The notes under the pieces are model-generated. The model had not been told where the DNA came from. It did not search any database and saw only the letters and a list, made by a program, of their open reading frames with translations. A DNA stretch of 64,000 nucleotides. Origin: Cucumis sativus. Taxonomy: Eukaryota; Streptophyta; Magnoliopsida; Cucurbitales; Cucurbitaceae. The stretch covers positions 4,898,001-4,962,000 of the forward strand of contig NC_026655.2 of the NCBI RefSeq assembly GCF_000004075.3, in the 5' to 3' direction. Shown piece after piece: positions 35,994 through 47,203 of this stretch. Position numbers and translations under genes: made by a program. How positions within the stretch are numbered: position 1 is the stretch's first letter; each line of letters starts with the position of its first letter.

Positions 35994-37379
35994 CTAAATT
36001 AGGACTCTAGGGTTTACAGAAGCAAAAGAAAGCAACTCATCATCATTTTGAAAAGAAGCCATTTCATCTTCTTTCAAAGTGACCCAAGCTTCAATTCCTT
36101 CCCCATCTTTAGTGTCCATAAGAACCACAAAATTCAAAAACATAATACTCCCAATGCTCACCCAACCCGGTTTTCCCCACCCGAAATCCATCTCGTACAA
36201 ACCGAACCGGGTCCAACTACTACAAATATAAAAGGCCACGTCATCTCTCATAAACAAACCCCCACCCTGTTGGAGCCCTTCAAGTATCTTCGCAAAACAA
36301 TCTTTCCCTTCGTATCTTCTAATCCCATTTTTATTAAATTCTTTAACCCCATCTCTCAATAACTCCACGAGCCCCTTCAAGTCTTTCTCCGACGCCGGAA
36401 TTGGGTCAGTGACGAAGTTGCCGACGAGGTTACCGATCGAATAATCCGGCGATGGTGGGGTTAGTCTTTTGCGTAAATTAACGGTCTGGGACATGACGGA
36501 GAGATTTGGGGAAAAAGGCTTCGTTTCTTGAGTTGCTGCTTTCATTGCACATTTCCAAATGAGAGCCGTTACGACCTCCACGCGGGTTGGGTTTGGTGTG
36601 ATGTCAGTCGCGGCTTTGGATTTTAGAACGGTGATTTCTTGGCCGTTGAAAACTAACCTTCGGCTACTGCATTTGACTTTGCCGCCTAAGTCTGTTGGTG
36701 GGACGGCGATTGGAATTCCCTCCGGCGGTGGTACCAAAGATGCTTGAAGAAACTCTGGCTCCACCGGGTCGGAGCCTAGCGCCGCTGCGGACCAGCATTT
36801 TAAGATGACGCTAATGGAGGATGCATCGACTAGTTTGTGAGAGAAGCTTATGCCCATTGCCATTCCTCCGCATTCGAATAACGTCACCTTATAAATACAT
36901 AAATTATTAATTAAATCAACCATATTATTATTAAATAAATTCTGGTTGTTAACGAAAAGTCATATTACCTGAACTAAGAGCATGCGTCCGCCGTCGGCGG
37001 CCTCGGGGGCTTCGGTTTTAATTGGAAGAAACTGAGCGAGGAGGTCTGGCGTGGGTTCCTTAAGAAAATCGGAGAGAACACAGTTGGCTCGAGCTTCGAC
37101 ATACTCAGCGCCGTCGTCGTTACAATCGATATAGCTATTCTGTCTGGGACGGCCGGCGAGTGGGTAAAATCGAGTCAAAGTCTCCGCCAGTGACTTCTTT
37201 AGACGGTGGGATCTTTCGTGGAAAGACGGCGCTCCGTTGGAATTGGGGAAAAAGAGAATGACAGGGACGTAACCGGCGGTGGAGAGCTGGTCGAGGAGAG
37301 AGATATTGAAACGATGAAGATGAGAAGGGGTTGGAGAAGAAGGTTTGATGATTTCTTTGGTCAGAATTTGAAGTTCCAT
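35994..37379 (-). CDS. BAHD acyltransferase (vinorine synthase-like, clade III)
   Basis: Two exons on the minus strand, 37379-36969 and 36887-35994, giving 434 residues. The acyl-transfer motif HxxxD is His154-Lys-Leu-Val-Asp158 in ISFSHKLVDAS and the structural motif DFGWG is at about 371-375; both are intact. The enzyme transfers an acyl group, often acetyl, from CoA to an alcohol or amine in the cytosol. Overall it resembles vinorine synthase, deacetylvindoline acetyltransferase and similar proteins. Cucurbitacin biosynthesis includes an acetyltransferase of this family, so the position 1.5 kb from CYP87D is suggestive, but the substrate cannot be read from the sequence. A double-ACGT element lies 160 bases upstream of the start. 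The gene is divergent from the RPA-interacting protein gene. Confidence 0.92.
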
Positions 37380-37537
37380 TGTTGGGATTTTTGAAGCTCT
37401 GTCTTTGAATTGAAAACTGAATGGACAGAACTAAAAAGAGTGGACGACGACGATGATGAATTGATGTATGGTTTTATGTTTTAAATAATGGATATATGAA
37501 TATGTATATGATGGTTGGCCAAATGAGATCCCGTTTG

Positions 37538-37550
37538 ACGTGAATCACGT
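37538..37550. promoter_or_regulatory. Double-ACGT palindrome upstream of BAHD
   Basis: ACGTGAATCACGT, identical to 31093-31105 upstream of CYP87D, here inside TGACGTGAATCACGTGA. It lies about 160 bases before the BAHD start codon and includes a CACGTG G-box (37546-37551). Confidence 0.55.
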
Positions 37551-37911
37551 GAACTTTCCATTTTACTTCCAATGATCATTGGATTCTTAGACTAAAAATA
37601 TACTTTACCAATCAATTAATTAACTTTGTTTTCCTTCATTAATATTGTCTTTGAGACAGAGGATAACTATTTTAACTAATCATTTGTCTAATTTCAATGT
37701 TGATAATATCAGTACTATGTTAAATTATGACTATTTTTTAATGAATTGTTATGATTAAAAATATATTTTATCAATAATCTAACTTTTATAGATTTTGCTA
37801 TATTATAATTTTTTTTAATATTTTGAATATATTTGTAATTTTAAATTAAAAAAAGTACATGTACGAAATGAAATTGGAAAGTTAGGCCAATGAGAAGAAG
37901 TCAATTCGGAA

Positions 37912-37976
37912 AGGCCCAAATTAAGGAGTTGGACCGATCCATAAAGAGCCCAAATTCATATCGGAAAGCCCAAATG
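37912..37976 (-). promoter_or_regulatory. Three site II elements (TGGGCY) before the RPA-interacting protein gene
   Basis: GGCCCAAATT near 37914, AGCCCAAATT near 37948 and AGCCCAAATG near 37967 each read TTTGGGCC or TTTGGGCT on the minus strand. Two of them extend to the same CGGAAAG(G)CCCAAAT block. Site II motifs bind TCP factors and are typical of promoters of proliferation and housekeeping genes, which suits a replication protein A partner. No TATA box is evident. Confidence 0.6.
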
Positions 37977-38144
37977 TATAGCAGCTCAATTTGCTTCGGT
38001 TGTCCGTCGTGAATTCGTAATCATCGCCCCAGACTACATTCTTGAACAAAATGTCACCCCGTCGACATGTAAACGACCATTCACAATCATAACAAGCCGA
38101 GGGCAAATTTCGGTACCCCAGTCGTTGAATAAAACAGTTAAAAA

Positions 38145-40216
38145 ATGGAAGAAGATAGTCCAAATCCCGTCATCCAAACCCGCCGTTCTTCAATTAAGAC
38201 CCATCCTCGTTACAACAATCAACAATCATGGAAGCAGAAGGTGAATTTTCTCTTTGCTCGATGCCTTGTTCTGTGTTTTTTTGGCGGGTTTTTGTTTAAT
38301 TCGAAAATTAAAGTCTACTATTGATAGCTGAGGGAAAACTGTTGCAAGAGAGTTAGAGAAGGAAGAAGCCGCTTGCTCTGGAAAATGAGGTTGCCCATGT
38401 CCTCGCCCACTTATTCCCATTCTCTCAACAATCGACAGCAGGTCAATTTTTATAATTTTTTGTTTTTTCATTGCAATTAATTGATGGGTGTTGCATAATT
38501 TGTGCTCCAAATACTTCAATCCTTCTTTTGTAATGTAATTTGTGTCTGTTCTTTTTGGGTATTTTGTTGGTTGTAGGATTTGATCAAATCTGCTTTTCAA
38601 GACATCTTTGCTGATGAGCTGAAAAAGATTAAAGATGAATCTGTGAATGACTATAATGAGAATTTACCTTCTGTCCCTGAGGCTGCTGATGTTCTTTGGG
38701 AATATGAGGGGATTCATGATGCCTATGAAGGTGATGGTGAAGAAATACTGTTGGAAATGCAAAGGATCTTTTATGAGGATCTGAATGTTGATCTGAGACA
38801 AAAAGGTGAACTTTCCGATGCTGTTTTATTTTCTGAAGTTCATTATCTCAAAGTTTGTATATTCTGTGGCTTTCTTCCAAGGACTAAATGGTTTGTCATT
38901 CTCCGGGGAAACTGTGTTTTTTGGTAGTCATTAATTTGGATTGATTTTCATTAGTTCAGTGCATGCAGCAATAGTCAATGTCAAGTAATAATAATAATTG
39001 AACTTGTGTATTGTTTCATCTGTTCTTTTAATTTTATTGATGTTACTGCAGGTTCTGTTGTAATATATGGTGATCGATCTTCTCTGTTATTATTTTAGCA
39101 TTTAAAAACCCTATTTTGAGTAGGATGTTTACTCAGTTTTTTGCAGAATCTGAAGACCCTATTGTGACATGGGAAGATGAAGAAGATGAGTTCTTAGCCC
39201 GTGCAGTTTATGAACATATGCAACTTAGTAATGAGAAGGTTAGTTTTCATCCCTACTTTTGAGGGTTGTGAACATTTGTCCATGCAAATTACAAAATCTT
39301 ATGCCTCCTACAAGAGTAATTATCTTGAAATTTTGTATACTTTCGGTGTTTTTTTTAATCATATCTTACATTTACATTGGTTAGGCATGATTTATTCTTA
39401 GTGTAATCATAAGCTTACATGTCCTGTTTAAAATTTCACGTTAGATTCTTGAGAAGTTCTGGTGCCCTATGTGTAAACAAGGAGAGCTGCAAGAGAACAA
39501 CCACTTCATACATTGCACTCATTGTGGACTTCGGCTTAACAAAGGCAATGAGGTTTTCCACTTGATCTTAAGACCTCTTAGTTGATCATCCTCTTCTTAA
39601 TCCCATCTTTTACTCCAAGGTCCATATTAAGTTATTAGGCAGTTGCTATTACTTGAGTGAGTATCAATCAATGGTTGTTGTCTTCTTAACATGTCAGATT
39701 ATTCTTGCAGCTAATATGTTACTTCCTGAATGAATTATGAAGACCACTCTCAACTTAGACTGGAAGTTGGTGCCTATATTTATTGTCATTTGGTCATGGG
39801 ACAGATGTTATATGAACTTTCCAACCCTCCCCCCCAATAATAAAATAAAATAAAAAGAGAAAAGAGAAAAACTAATGAAAATAAATGTCTTTGGAAGGTA
39901 AATTTGATTATCTTGTGCTGCGCTGTGGTGTCCTACTGGCCATGTCTGGCATAGAATAACTGTGTGCAATAATATCAGTATATGATATTGAAGTCGTAAT
40001 TCGTCGAAATGTTAACTTTGCAATTTTTTTATTATTTGTCATATGACCTTTCAGGTTACTCTGGACCTCCTCCGTTGCCGGTTGGCAGATGTGCATGCTG
40101 AACATCTCGATCGGGGCTGTAGATTGAAGCCTAAGTTTTGTGTTGAGAGTAGATTTAACATTACTGCATTGTACATCTCTTGTGAAGGTTGCAACACATT
40201 TGAGGTTGTAATATAG
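38145..40216 (+). CDS. RPA-interacting protein (RPAIN family, C-terminal zinc finger)
   Basis: Six exons: 38145-38240, 38328-38441, 38577-38805, 39147-39238, 39445-39552 and 40055-40216, giving 266 residues. The N-terminal basic part (SWKQKLRENCCKRVREGRSR) corresponds to the RPA-binding/NLS region. A helical acidic middle (FADELKKIKDESVNDYNENL, DEEDEFLARAVYEHM) follows. The C-terminal zinc-finger domain has Cys pairs in FWCPMC, HCTHCG and YISCEGC. In animals the family carries replication protein A into the nucleus; in plants it is known mainly by homology. The gene is easy to miss because exons 1 and 2 are short. The start is the first ATG and gives the conserved basic region in frame. Confidence 0.9.
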
Positions 40217-40909
40217 CATGTTAATTAAGAATCACCTGTCTCAACGTTTGTGATTAAAATGATTTTTTATTGGTTATGACAAAAGATGATTGTGACACTC
40301 GAGGTTGTGAATTAATTGTAACATACCATGCTAAGAATCAGGTACCTGAAAGTTTATCGACGAGATTCTTCGTACTTAGATACGACAGAAAAATGATAAC
40401 ACATTTGTGTTTAAAATAAAGGCTCGTGAAGAATTTAGTGACTCAAATTTCACAATTTAAATCATTTTCATTAGATTAGAATCAGTTTGTTAAGGTTGTA
40501 AACATGCTTATGTGTTGGTTATGCTGCTTGTCAAACCTATCTGTTGAGGTCGGATCGATATCTTTTCAAATTTTTAGTTAACTAAATCGAATTTAGTTTC
40601 TAGAACTGAAGTCGAAGCTTAGTCTGAAGCTTAGTCTAAAACCAGGTCCAATATTTATCGAATCTTGCCCTAAGGTGGACATTTCTTCAAATTAGTTGAT
40701 GTTTTGTTGATAAATTAAAAGGTAGCCAAGTATCCCTATATTATACAAAACATATGATTAAATAAAGTGGACTAAGATGGAAAGGGAAGAAGTTGGAAGA
40801 AGTTGGTAAATGAGAGGAAAAGAATACTCCACATTATTTATTCATCAAAGAAGAGAAGAATGAGCTGCCATGAACTCATATTTGAAAGGTGAAGAGGAAA
40901 GCTAATACA
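40217..40909. other. Intergenic region
   Basis: 3' flank of the RPA-interacting protein gene and promoter of the DUF599 gene. GAGGTTGTAATATAGCATG (end of the coding exon, 40202-40220) has a weak echo near 40302-40332 (GAGGTTGTGAATTAATTGTA, then CATACCATGC), probably a small local duplication. Confidence 0.5.
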
Positions 40910-42404
40910 ATGGAGTGGAAGAATTACTATTTGGATGTTATATTGGTTCCTCTTGGTCTTCTCCTAACCTTCGTTTATCATGCTTGGTTATGGTACAAGG
41001 TTAAAACTCAGCCACTCGCCACCTTCATCGGAGTTAATGCCACGGTTCGCCGCCAGTGGATTTCCCCCATTCTCGAGGTATTTCCCTTTTATTTCATATC
41101 AAAGTGTCATCGTTGTTCAACCAATACCTTCTCCACGATCTAGGTCTACTCCTATGTTGTCATCTCTTTCATAATCGTCCTAATGAAAAAGGATGATGTT
41201 AAAATATGTTTTTGGTCCTTGCACTATGAATGTTCAAATCTAATCTCAATCGGCAAATCTTAGTCTTCCTAACCATAAACTTCTAATAGAAATTGCACAT
41301 GAAAATTATATTTTAGGTTGGGAATGCGAATACATGGATAAGGTCTGAGGATAAGATATTTGCAATATTGTAATAAGTTTTCTTAGAGCAACCAAAATTT
41401 AAAAGATAATATATGTTATGTTGAAAAACATCAAAACTATTGTTCTGACAAATGTATCATATTATAGTATTAGTATATGGGTAAGAAGTTAGGCAAGGTG
41501 GTTTAGAATGAAAATTTGGAGTTGAATGGTGCAAGTTTTGCCCAGCATATATTAGTATATATAGTTGGTTCACTTTTACCATAAGTAAATTATTCTACTT
41601 CCTAAGAAATAAAAATTTAGGCGTGGTCTGAAGTGCACTCACTCTCACTAAAATAATCTGCTATATGACATAACTATACATGAACAAGTGATAAATGAAA
41701 TAGCTAGTACAACGTAGACTATATCTGATTATTGTTCATTTAATCTAAGATTTATCCATTGGTTATTATAATAAAAAGACATGTGAATGACATAAAGAGT
41801 GTGTATATATATATTATTTCTCATATAAATGAACTATATATACATTTCTTTGTACTAAATTCTTCAGGACATAGACAAGAAGAACATTCTTGCAGTCCAA
41901 ACCCTAAGAAACATGATAATGGGTTCAAGCCTGATGGCTACCACCTCGATCCTTCTCTGTGCCGGTCTGGCCGCAGTTCTCAGCAGCACGTACAGCATAA
42001 AAAAGCCGGTGACCGACACTGTGTATGGCGCACACGGGGAGTTCACGGCGGCTCTAAAGTTTACAATAACCCTAACCATATTTGTGTTCTCATTCTTTCT
42101 CCACACGTTATCTATTAGGTTCATGAATCAAGCCAGCCTTCTAATGAGTGCCCCATTGCAGCCCTTGTCTGTGCTAACAGAGAGCCATTTGGTGGAGATT
42201 TTGGACAAAGGTTGTGTTCTAAACACAATTGGAAATAGAATCTTTTATTTGGCTCTTCCATTGGTGCTTTGGACTTGTGGACCTTTGCTTGTTTTCTTGG
42301 GCTTTGGAGTGATGGTTTTCGTGCTTTATAATCTTGATTTTGTGTGTGATAAGAGGAGTAGTAATAATAATGGGAAGATCAAGATGAACCATGAGATTGT
42401 TTGA
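40910..42404 (+). CDS. DUF599 membrane protein
   Basis: Two exons, 40910-41077 and 41868-42404, giving 234 residues. The N-terminus MEWKNYYLDVILVPLGLLLT and the following YHAWLWYKVKTQPLATFIG are the hallmark of the DUF599 family, so the inner ATG at 40910 is preferred over one seven codons upstream. About four membrane helices are visible (residues ~8-26, SLMATTSILLCAGLAAVLSS, ALKFTITLTIFVFSFFLH and LALPLVLWTCGPLLVFLGFG). Function is not established; some members are annotated only as membrane proteins expressed in roots or flowers. The intron (790 bases) contains nothing recognisable. Confidence 0.9.
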
Positions 42405-43291
42405 ATCTGTGTGGTTGATTATTGAAAATTTATAACGTATAAGACTATTTTTGTGATTTCAATTGTGTGGGGAATGGGAATGTTGTGGCTGATGTGTGAG
42501 TATGAACAACATCTTCTTTCTCTTTTTCGTATTCAAACTAGCTTAATCACAAATGGATTAATCATACGTGACAACACAACTTAACCTAATCAAGTAGGTA
42601 ACCACCATAGATTGAACCCACAACATTACGAAAAAAATAATTGTCAATGATATGTTGGATATTAAGATCACAATGTCACATTTAATATTTTTACCACTAA
42701 ATAAATCAACACTAATCAATAAAGAAAGAGGAAAAAATAAGAATTTCAAAAGCCATCTAAAGCTTCTTCAAAATTAGAAGACAGAAACAGCCTAAAAGAA
42801 CCCACCCAAAACCAAAAGCAAATTTGATAATGTTAATGTCAAATTAAAGGACTCAAATTATAAAAACAATGAAAATCAGCATTTTGCTTGCCTTACAAAG
42901 AATCGAAAATTTTTGAATTGTCCATTCACAATCACAAGTCTCACCCATGTAAATTGATGTGAACTCAAACACAACTTCATGTTAAAATTAATCATAAGAC
43001 AGTCCAATTTTAACAATGAGTGAGAAGTTGTATTTTTATAGAAATGGCATTTGGAGTGTCGTCAATTTGTAATGGGTGCCAACAACAATCACGAATGAGC
43101 ATCAAGGAGAAGTTACCATTGATTGGTGCTTTATGTGAACGTAAACATGGCAGAAGGTTGTTAATTAGTTAATTTTTATTGTTTCTAGAGCTTCAGTCAT
43201 TGGAAATTAGCAGAAAAAACCCACATATATATTATCTACTCGGAAGTGAAAAGTTTGAATCTAGTTGAACTCAAAAATATATATATATTAT
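42405..43291. other. Intergenic region between convergent DUF599 and GXM genes
   Basis: 3' flanks of both genes. No gene or notable repeat seen. Confidence 0.6.
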
Positions 43292-44161
43292 TTAGAAAGG
43301 GCAAAAGGGTTTATCTAAATCATCCTTATGAGAAGGAATGGTAAAATGTCTCAGTCTCCCTTCTTGTTTAACCATATAACCTTCGCATAAAAACTCCATT
43401 GAGAACTTATCTTCCACTTCTCTATTCACATCATGCACAAACACGTCCGTACTTCCTCCTTCCTCTCTATTCCTCGCCATCATCCCTGCCGTATAAATCG
43501 CCGTCATCCTCCCCGGCGCCTCGTCGTGGAACCCCGTTGGCGCGTCCACCATAATCAAATCCCATTTCACCTCATACACTTCCTCCGGCAAACCTTTAAT
43601 CGCCAACGGGCAAACTGAGTATTTCGGGTCTCCGACTGCAGTACACTCTGGCCCCTTCCCGACATCCATCAAACCGTCGGCCTGATGGACCTTGCTATCA
43701 TATATAACGTGACGAGACTCAAGCATCGGAAAACGACGACTTATTTGTTGGATCCATGATTTGTCTTCTTCAAGGAATAATGTCCGACCACCGTGGTTGA
43801 GAGTGGCCCACATGAGGCTGTCGTGGCCGAGGCCGAAGACAAGGAAGTTGCATGGGGATCGGTTGAGGAGGACGGCAGCGGCGACGGAGATTTCTTTGAA
43901 TGTTTGTTGTGGGGTTATGGAGGAGGTGGAGTAATGGATGAGAGCGTGGGAAAATGAGGGAGGGATTTTGTTGCAAAAAGATGGGGAGGAGCAATGAGTT
44001 AACTTTTGTGAAAAAGATTGTAACTTTGGAGATGGGTTTTGTGTGGGTGAGTCAAGAATGTTAGATTTGAAGAGGAAGATGAGAACAAATGAAAGAAATA
44101 GAACTAAGAGGAGGGTTTTGAGGTTGAGAAATTGATGGATGGGGTATGTTTTTTGCCTCAT
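43292..44161 (-). CDS. Glucuronoxylan 4-O-methyltransferase (DUF579 family)
   Basis: Single-exon gene of 289 residues. A signal anchor lies at about residues 14-31 (LKTLLLVLFLSFVLIFLF), giving a type II Golgi protein. The DUF579 methyltransferase core shows CNFLVFGLGHDSLMWATLNH (SAM-binding region), GGRTLFLEEDKSWI, WDLIMVDAPTGF and GRMTAIYTAGMMARNR, ending in FVHDVNREVEDKFSMEFLCE. The family methylates glucuronic acid side chains of xylan in the Golgi during secondary wall formation. The DAPTGFHDEAPGRM motif favours GXM over the related IRX15 proteins. A long TA microsatellite lies about 320 bases upstream. Confidence 0.92.
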   Translation of the reverse strand: MRQKTYPIHQFLNLKTLLLVLFLSFVLIFLFKSNILDSPTQNPSPKLQSFSQKLTHCSSPSFCNKIPPSFSHALIHYSTSSITPQQTFKEISVAAAVLLNRSPCNFLVFGLGHDSLMWATLNHGGRTLFLEEDKSWIQQISRRFPMLESRHVIYDSKVHQADGLMDVGKGPECTAVGDPKYSVCPLAIKGLPEEVYEVKWDLIMVDAPTGFHDEAPGRMTAIYTAGMMARNREEGGSTDVFVHDVNREVEDKFSMEFLCEGYMVKQEGRLRHFTIPSHKDDLDKPFCPF

Positions 44162-44478
44162 TCTTATTATTATTTTTCCTTTTGTTGTTGAAGAAGTAAA
44201 GAGATTTGAGATTTGGGATATGGAAATTTAAAGGCCATTTTTTTAATTTTTGAATATGTATAGCTTAGAGTGGAAGAGAGAAATTGGAAATAGGGTGAGA
44301 TTTTGGTTGGGGGATTGTGACAAGAAATCAACTAATATTTTGAATAATGAAGCAACATATAGAGTTATATATACATTGCCCCTTTGATGATATTTGGTGT
44401 GGAGTTCCATCACAAAAAAATTTCTTCTTTTTCATTGCTTCTTTGAAACTTAATTTAATAGATTTATATAGAAGGAAT

Positions 44479-44557
<79 letters not shown>
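44479..44557. repeat. (TA)n microsatellite upstream of GXM
   Basis: About 79 bases of nearly pure TA, broken twice by an extra A (TATAATATAT), so that three phases alternate. It is self-complementary and can extrude a cruciform. An open frame crossing it (44347-44595) is not coding. Confidence 0.95.
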
Positions 44558-44559
<2 letters not shown>

Positions 44560-47173
44560 AGATTAGAGTGGGATAAATTGGATGAATTCTCTTGAAATTT
44601 CAAATGTGGTTTTCATATTTAGGGTTTGCCTCCCTCAAAAGTTTGATTTTGAATTCATATGTTCAAATAAAATTCCAACTTGCCTCAAACTCATCAAAAT
44701 TTTGAAAGAAAAACATATTTGGAATATATTTTTCATATTTCTGAAAAACTTATTCCGATCTGAATTTATCAACAAGATGGTTATTTTATACACACAAACA
44801 AAAAATATAATGTTGATTACTTGATTAGGGTTTTCACTTCATTCTTAATTTTTTGTATTATTCGTTTACTCTTTTCCACACTAACTAGGGTAGCTAGGTT
44901 AATGTTTATATGCTTTTATATATTTAATTTGTTAATATATTAGGGTGTATCTATCGTTATCTTTTACATATTCTTCGTGAAATATTAAATAATTCAAAAC
45001 AAGAGCTTGAAAAAAGAAGAAAAAAATCGACTCTTTAAATTAATGATGAATCCTTGATAATATTTTTCGTTAATTATCAATCTTAATTGCGTAGTTATGT
45101 CCTGATGTAAACATTGAACCGTGAAGTTTTTTTGTTTTATCTAAAGGAAAGAAAAAATTTGTGAATCAAACAATCATATATTTTTGAAAAACAACAAATA
45201 AATATCCGTAGGTCTTTTTTTTCCAATTTGACAATAATGTGTCAATCAATATGATTAATTTAAAATTGGACACATGTTTGCAAAAAAGAAGAAAAAAAGG
45301 AAAAGAAATGAAAAATTGGCATATGAAATATATGGAAGAATATTAATTCATTTAATTATCTCATTCTAAATACATCCATTGACTAATTTTGTTAATTAAC
45401 TTTTGAAAGTATGCAAATCAAATACCCTATGAAACCTTAATTAATAGAGTAGAGACAACTATTGCGCGTGCATGTGTGCGCGTTGAATTTTTTCAACAAA
45501 GTATGGATACTTTTTTAAACAAAATGAAATTTTGGAACGGTAATTTTCTCTCACAAATTAAAGATATCACGTAACACTCCTAAACAACCATAAAGTCAAA
45601 AGCAAATGATCAACATAAAGAGAAACAACGATAACATCTAAAAGTTGGTAATTACCGAGAACTACGCCTAAGAATAATATACCGAGAAAAAATAATCCAG
45701 TTAAGTGATTACAACCTGGATAGACAATCATATGATTTTATTTTAAGTTGGGAAGAATCCACTAAACCTTTTCCCACGTGGTTTTGGGGGAAAGAGAGTT
45801 CAAATAAAAGAAATTAACATCTCCACGTGATTTTAATATTGCATAAAATAAACACAAAATCAGTACTTAATAGTTATTTTTCATTTTAATTACACCATCA
45901 TATCCCTTTGATTCATATCTTTTATTCATTATTATCTTCTTCTTTTAATTAAAAAATCATTACTAATTTTTTCCTTTTTAATAATTAAAAAAAAAAAAGA
46001 TTTTCTGGCTGTTCATGACTCATATGCACACAGTACTGACTCAAATTCAATTTTTGTAATTTAATTATACAATAATCTTTAGGATTTTGATTTTTTTTTT
46101 TTTGAAGCATTGAAATTCAAATAAAAGATTAATTAAGGATTAATAGAACCCATTAACATCTTAATCCAAATTATTATAGTATATGGGGAACATATAGAGT
46201 CTAATTATAAGTTTTTATCTACCAATTTTACTTAATTTTCATTTTAAAAAAACAATGGAAATAAACTAAAGGAATATACTTCTTCTATTGTTATTTTTTA
46301 AAAAGTGTAATCTTCAATTTTAACTTTATCTCCCACAACATTATTGAGTAGATTGAAAATTATCATAAAATCTAATTCTAGCTGGATTGACTCGATATCA
46401 ATTTTTTAAAATTAGAGAGATTTCTTTTTCTATTTTGTCAGATGATATATATATTAAAAGTAGAGGATATGTTATCAATAATTATTTGCAAACTTTTGGA
46501 TATTTAAACTTCATATTTTTAGGTCAATTTGAATATAATTCAACTACTATTAAGATTAATGTTGGGCTTTAAATTATATATTTTTTACAGAAAAAATAAA
46601 AGAAATTATTTTAGTATTATATATTATGCAATATTAATTTGTATAAAATGATAGCATATCTATTACTTTGACTATTTTCAATAATAGTCCTCGTTTTATC
46701 GTTTTCAGTCATGTGCTCATTATTAATTATTGCAATACATACATACATATATATATATATGCATGTTTATAAAAACTATAATTCATCCATTTATGGGAAG
46801 GGTATCTTCAAATATACCCAAAGAAACTAAAATTATTAGTAAAATAAATTAAATTTTCTATATACCATTTAAGTATTTTTTTATAAATAATTTTAATATA
46901 TCTTATAGCTAGTGTATTCTTTTAATACGGTAATTAAATTATATTTTTAATTCCTATAGAATATGTACATGACAAAGAGAATTATAAATACAAAAATTAA
47001 TAAGTTTATATTATATGTATCATAAAGTCAAAAAGTTAATTAACAAAGTTGGAATAAAATTTATATGATATTATGATATATGTCACAATAATTTAGAGTC
47101 ATAAATTAGATTAGAATCTAAGGTTTTTAAAAAAATGAGAGAGTTGGTTGTACTATAATTTTCAAACACAACC

Positions 47174-47203
47174 AATAATAATAATAATAATAATAATAAT
47201 AAT
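47174..47203 (+). repeat. (AAT)10 microsatellite
   Basis: Ten uninterrupted AAT units. Confidence 0.95.

Larger units (their letters stand above)
37380..38144. promoter_or_regulatory. Divergent intergenic promoter region, BAHD / RPA-interacting protein
   Basis: 765 bases between the two start codons. The half near BAHD carries the double-ACGT element, the half near the RPA-interacting protein gene carries three site II motifs. The middle is AT-rich. The two halves look like separate promoters for genes of unrelated function. Confidence 0.6.

Noticed and set aside
44347-44595. 82-codon frame across the TA repeat
   Set aside because: Most of the frame is Ile-Tyr repeat from the microsatellite; no homology.
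45771-45830. G-box pair at 45775 and 45824 as another member of the double-ACGT set
   Set aside because: The two CACGTG sites are 49 bases apart and lack the 9-base ACGT spacing; no gene is near.
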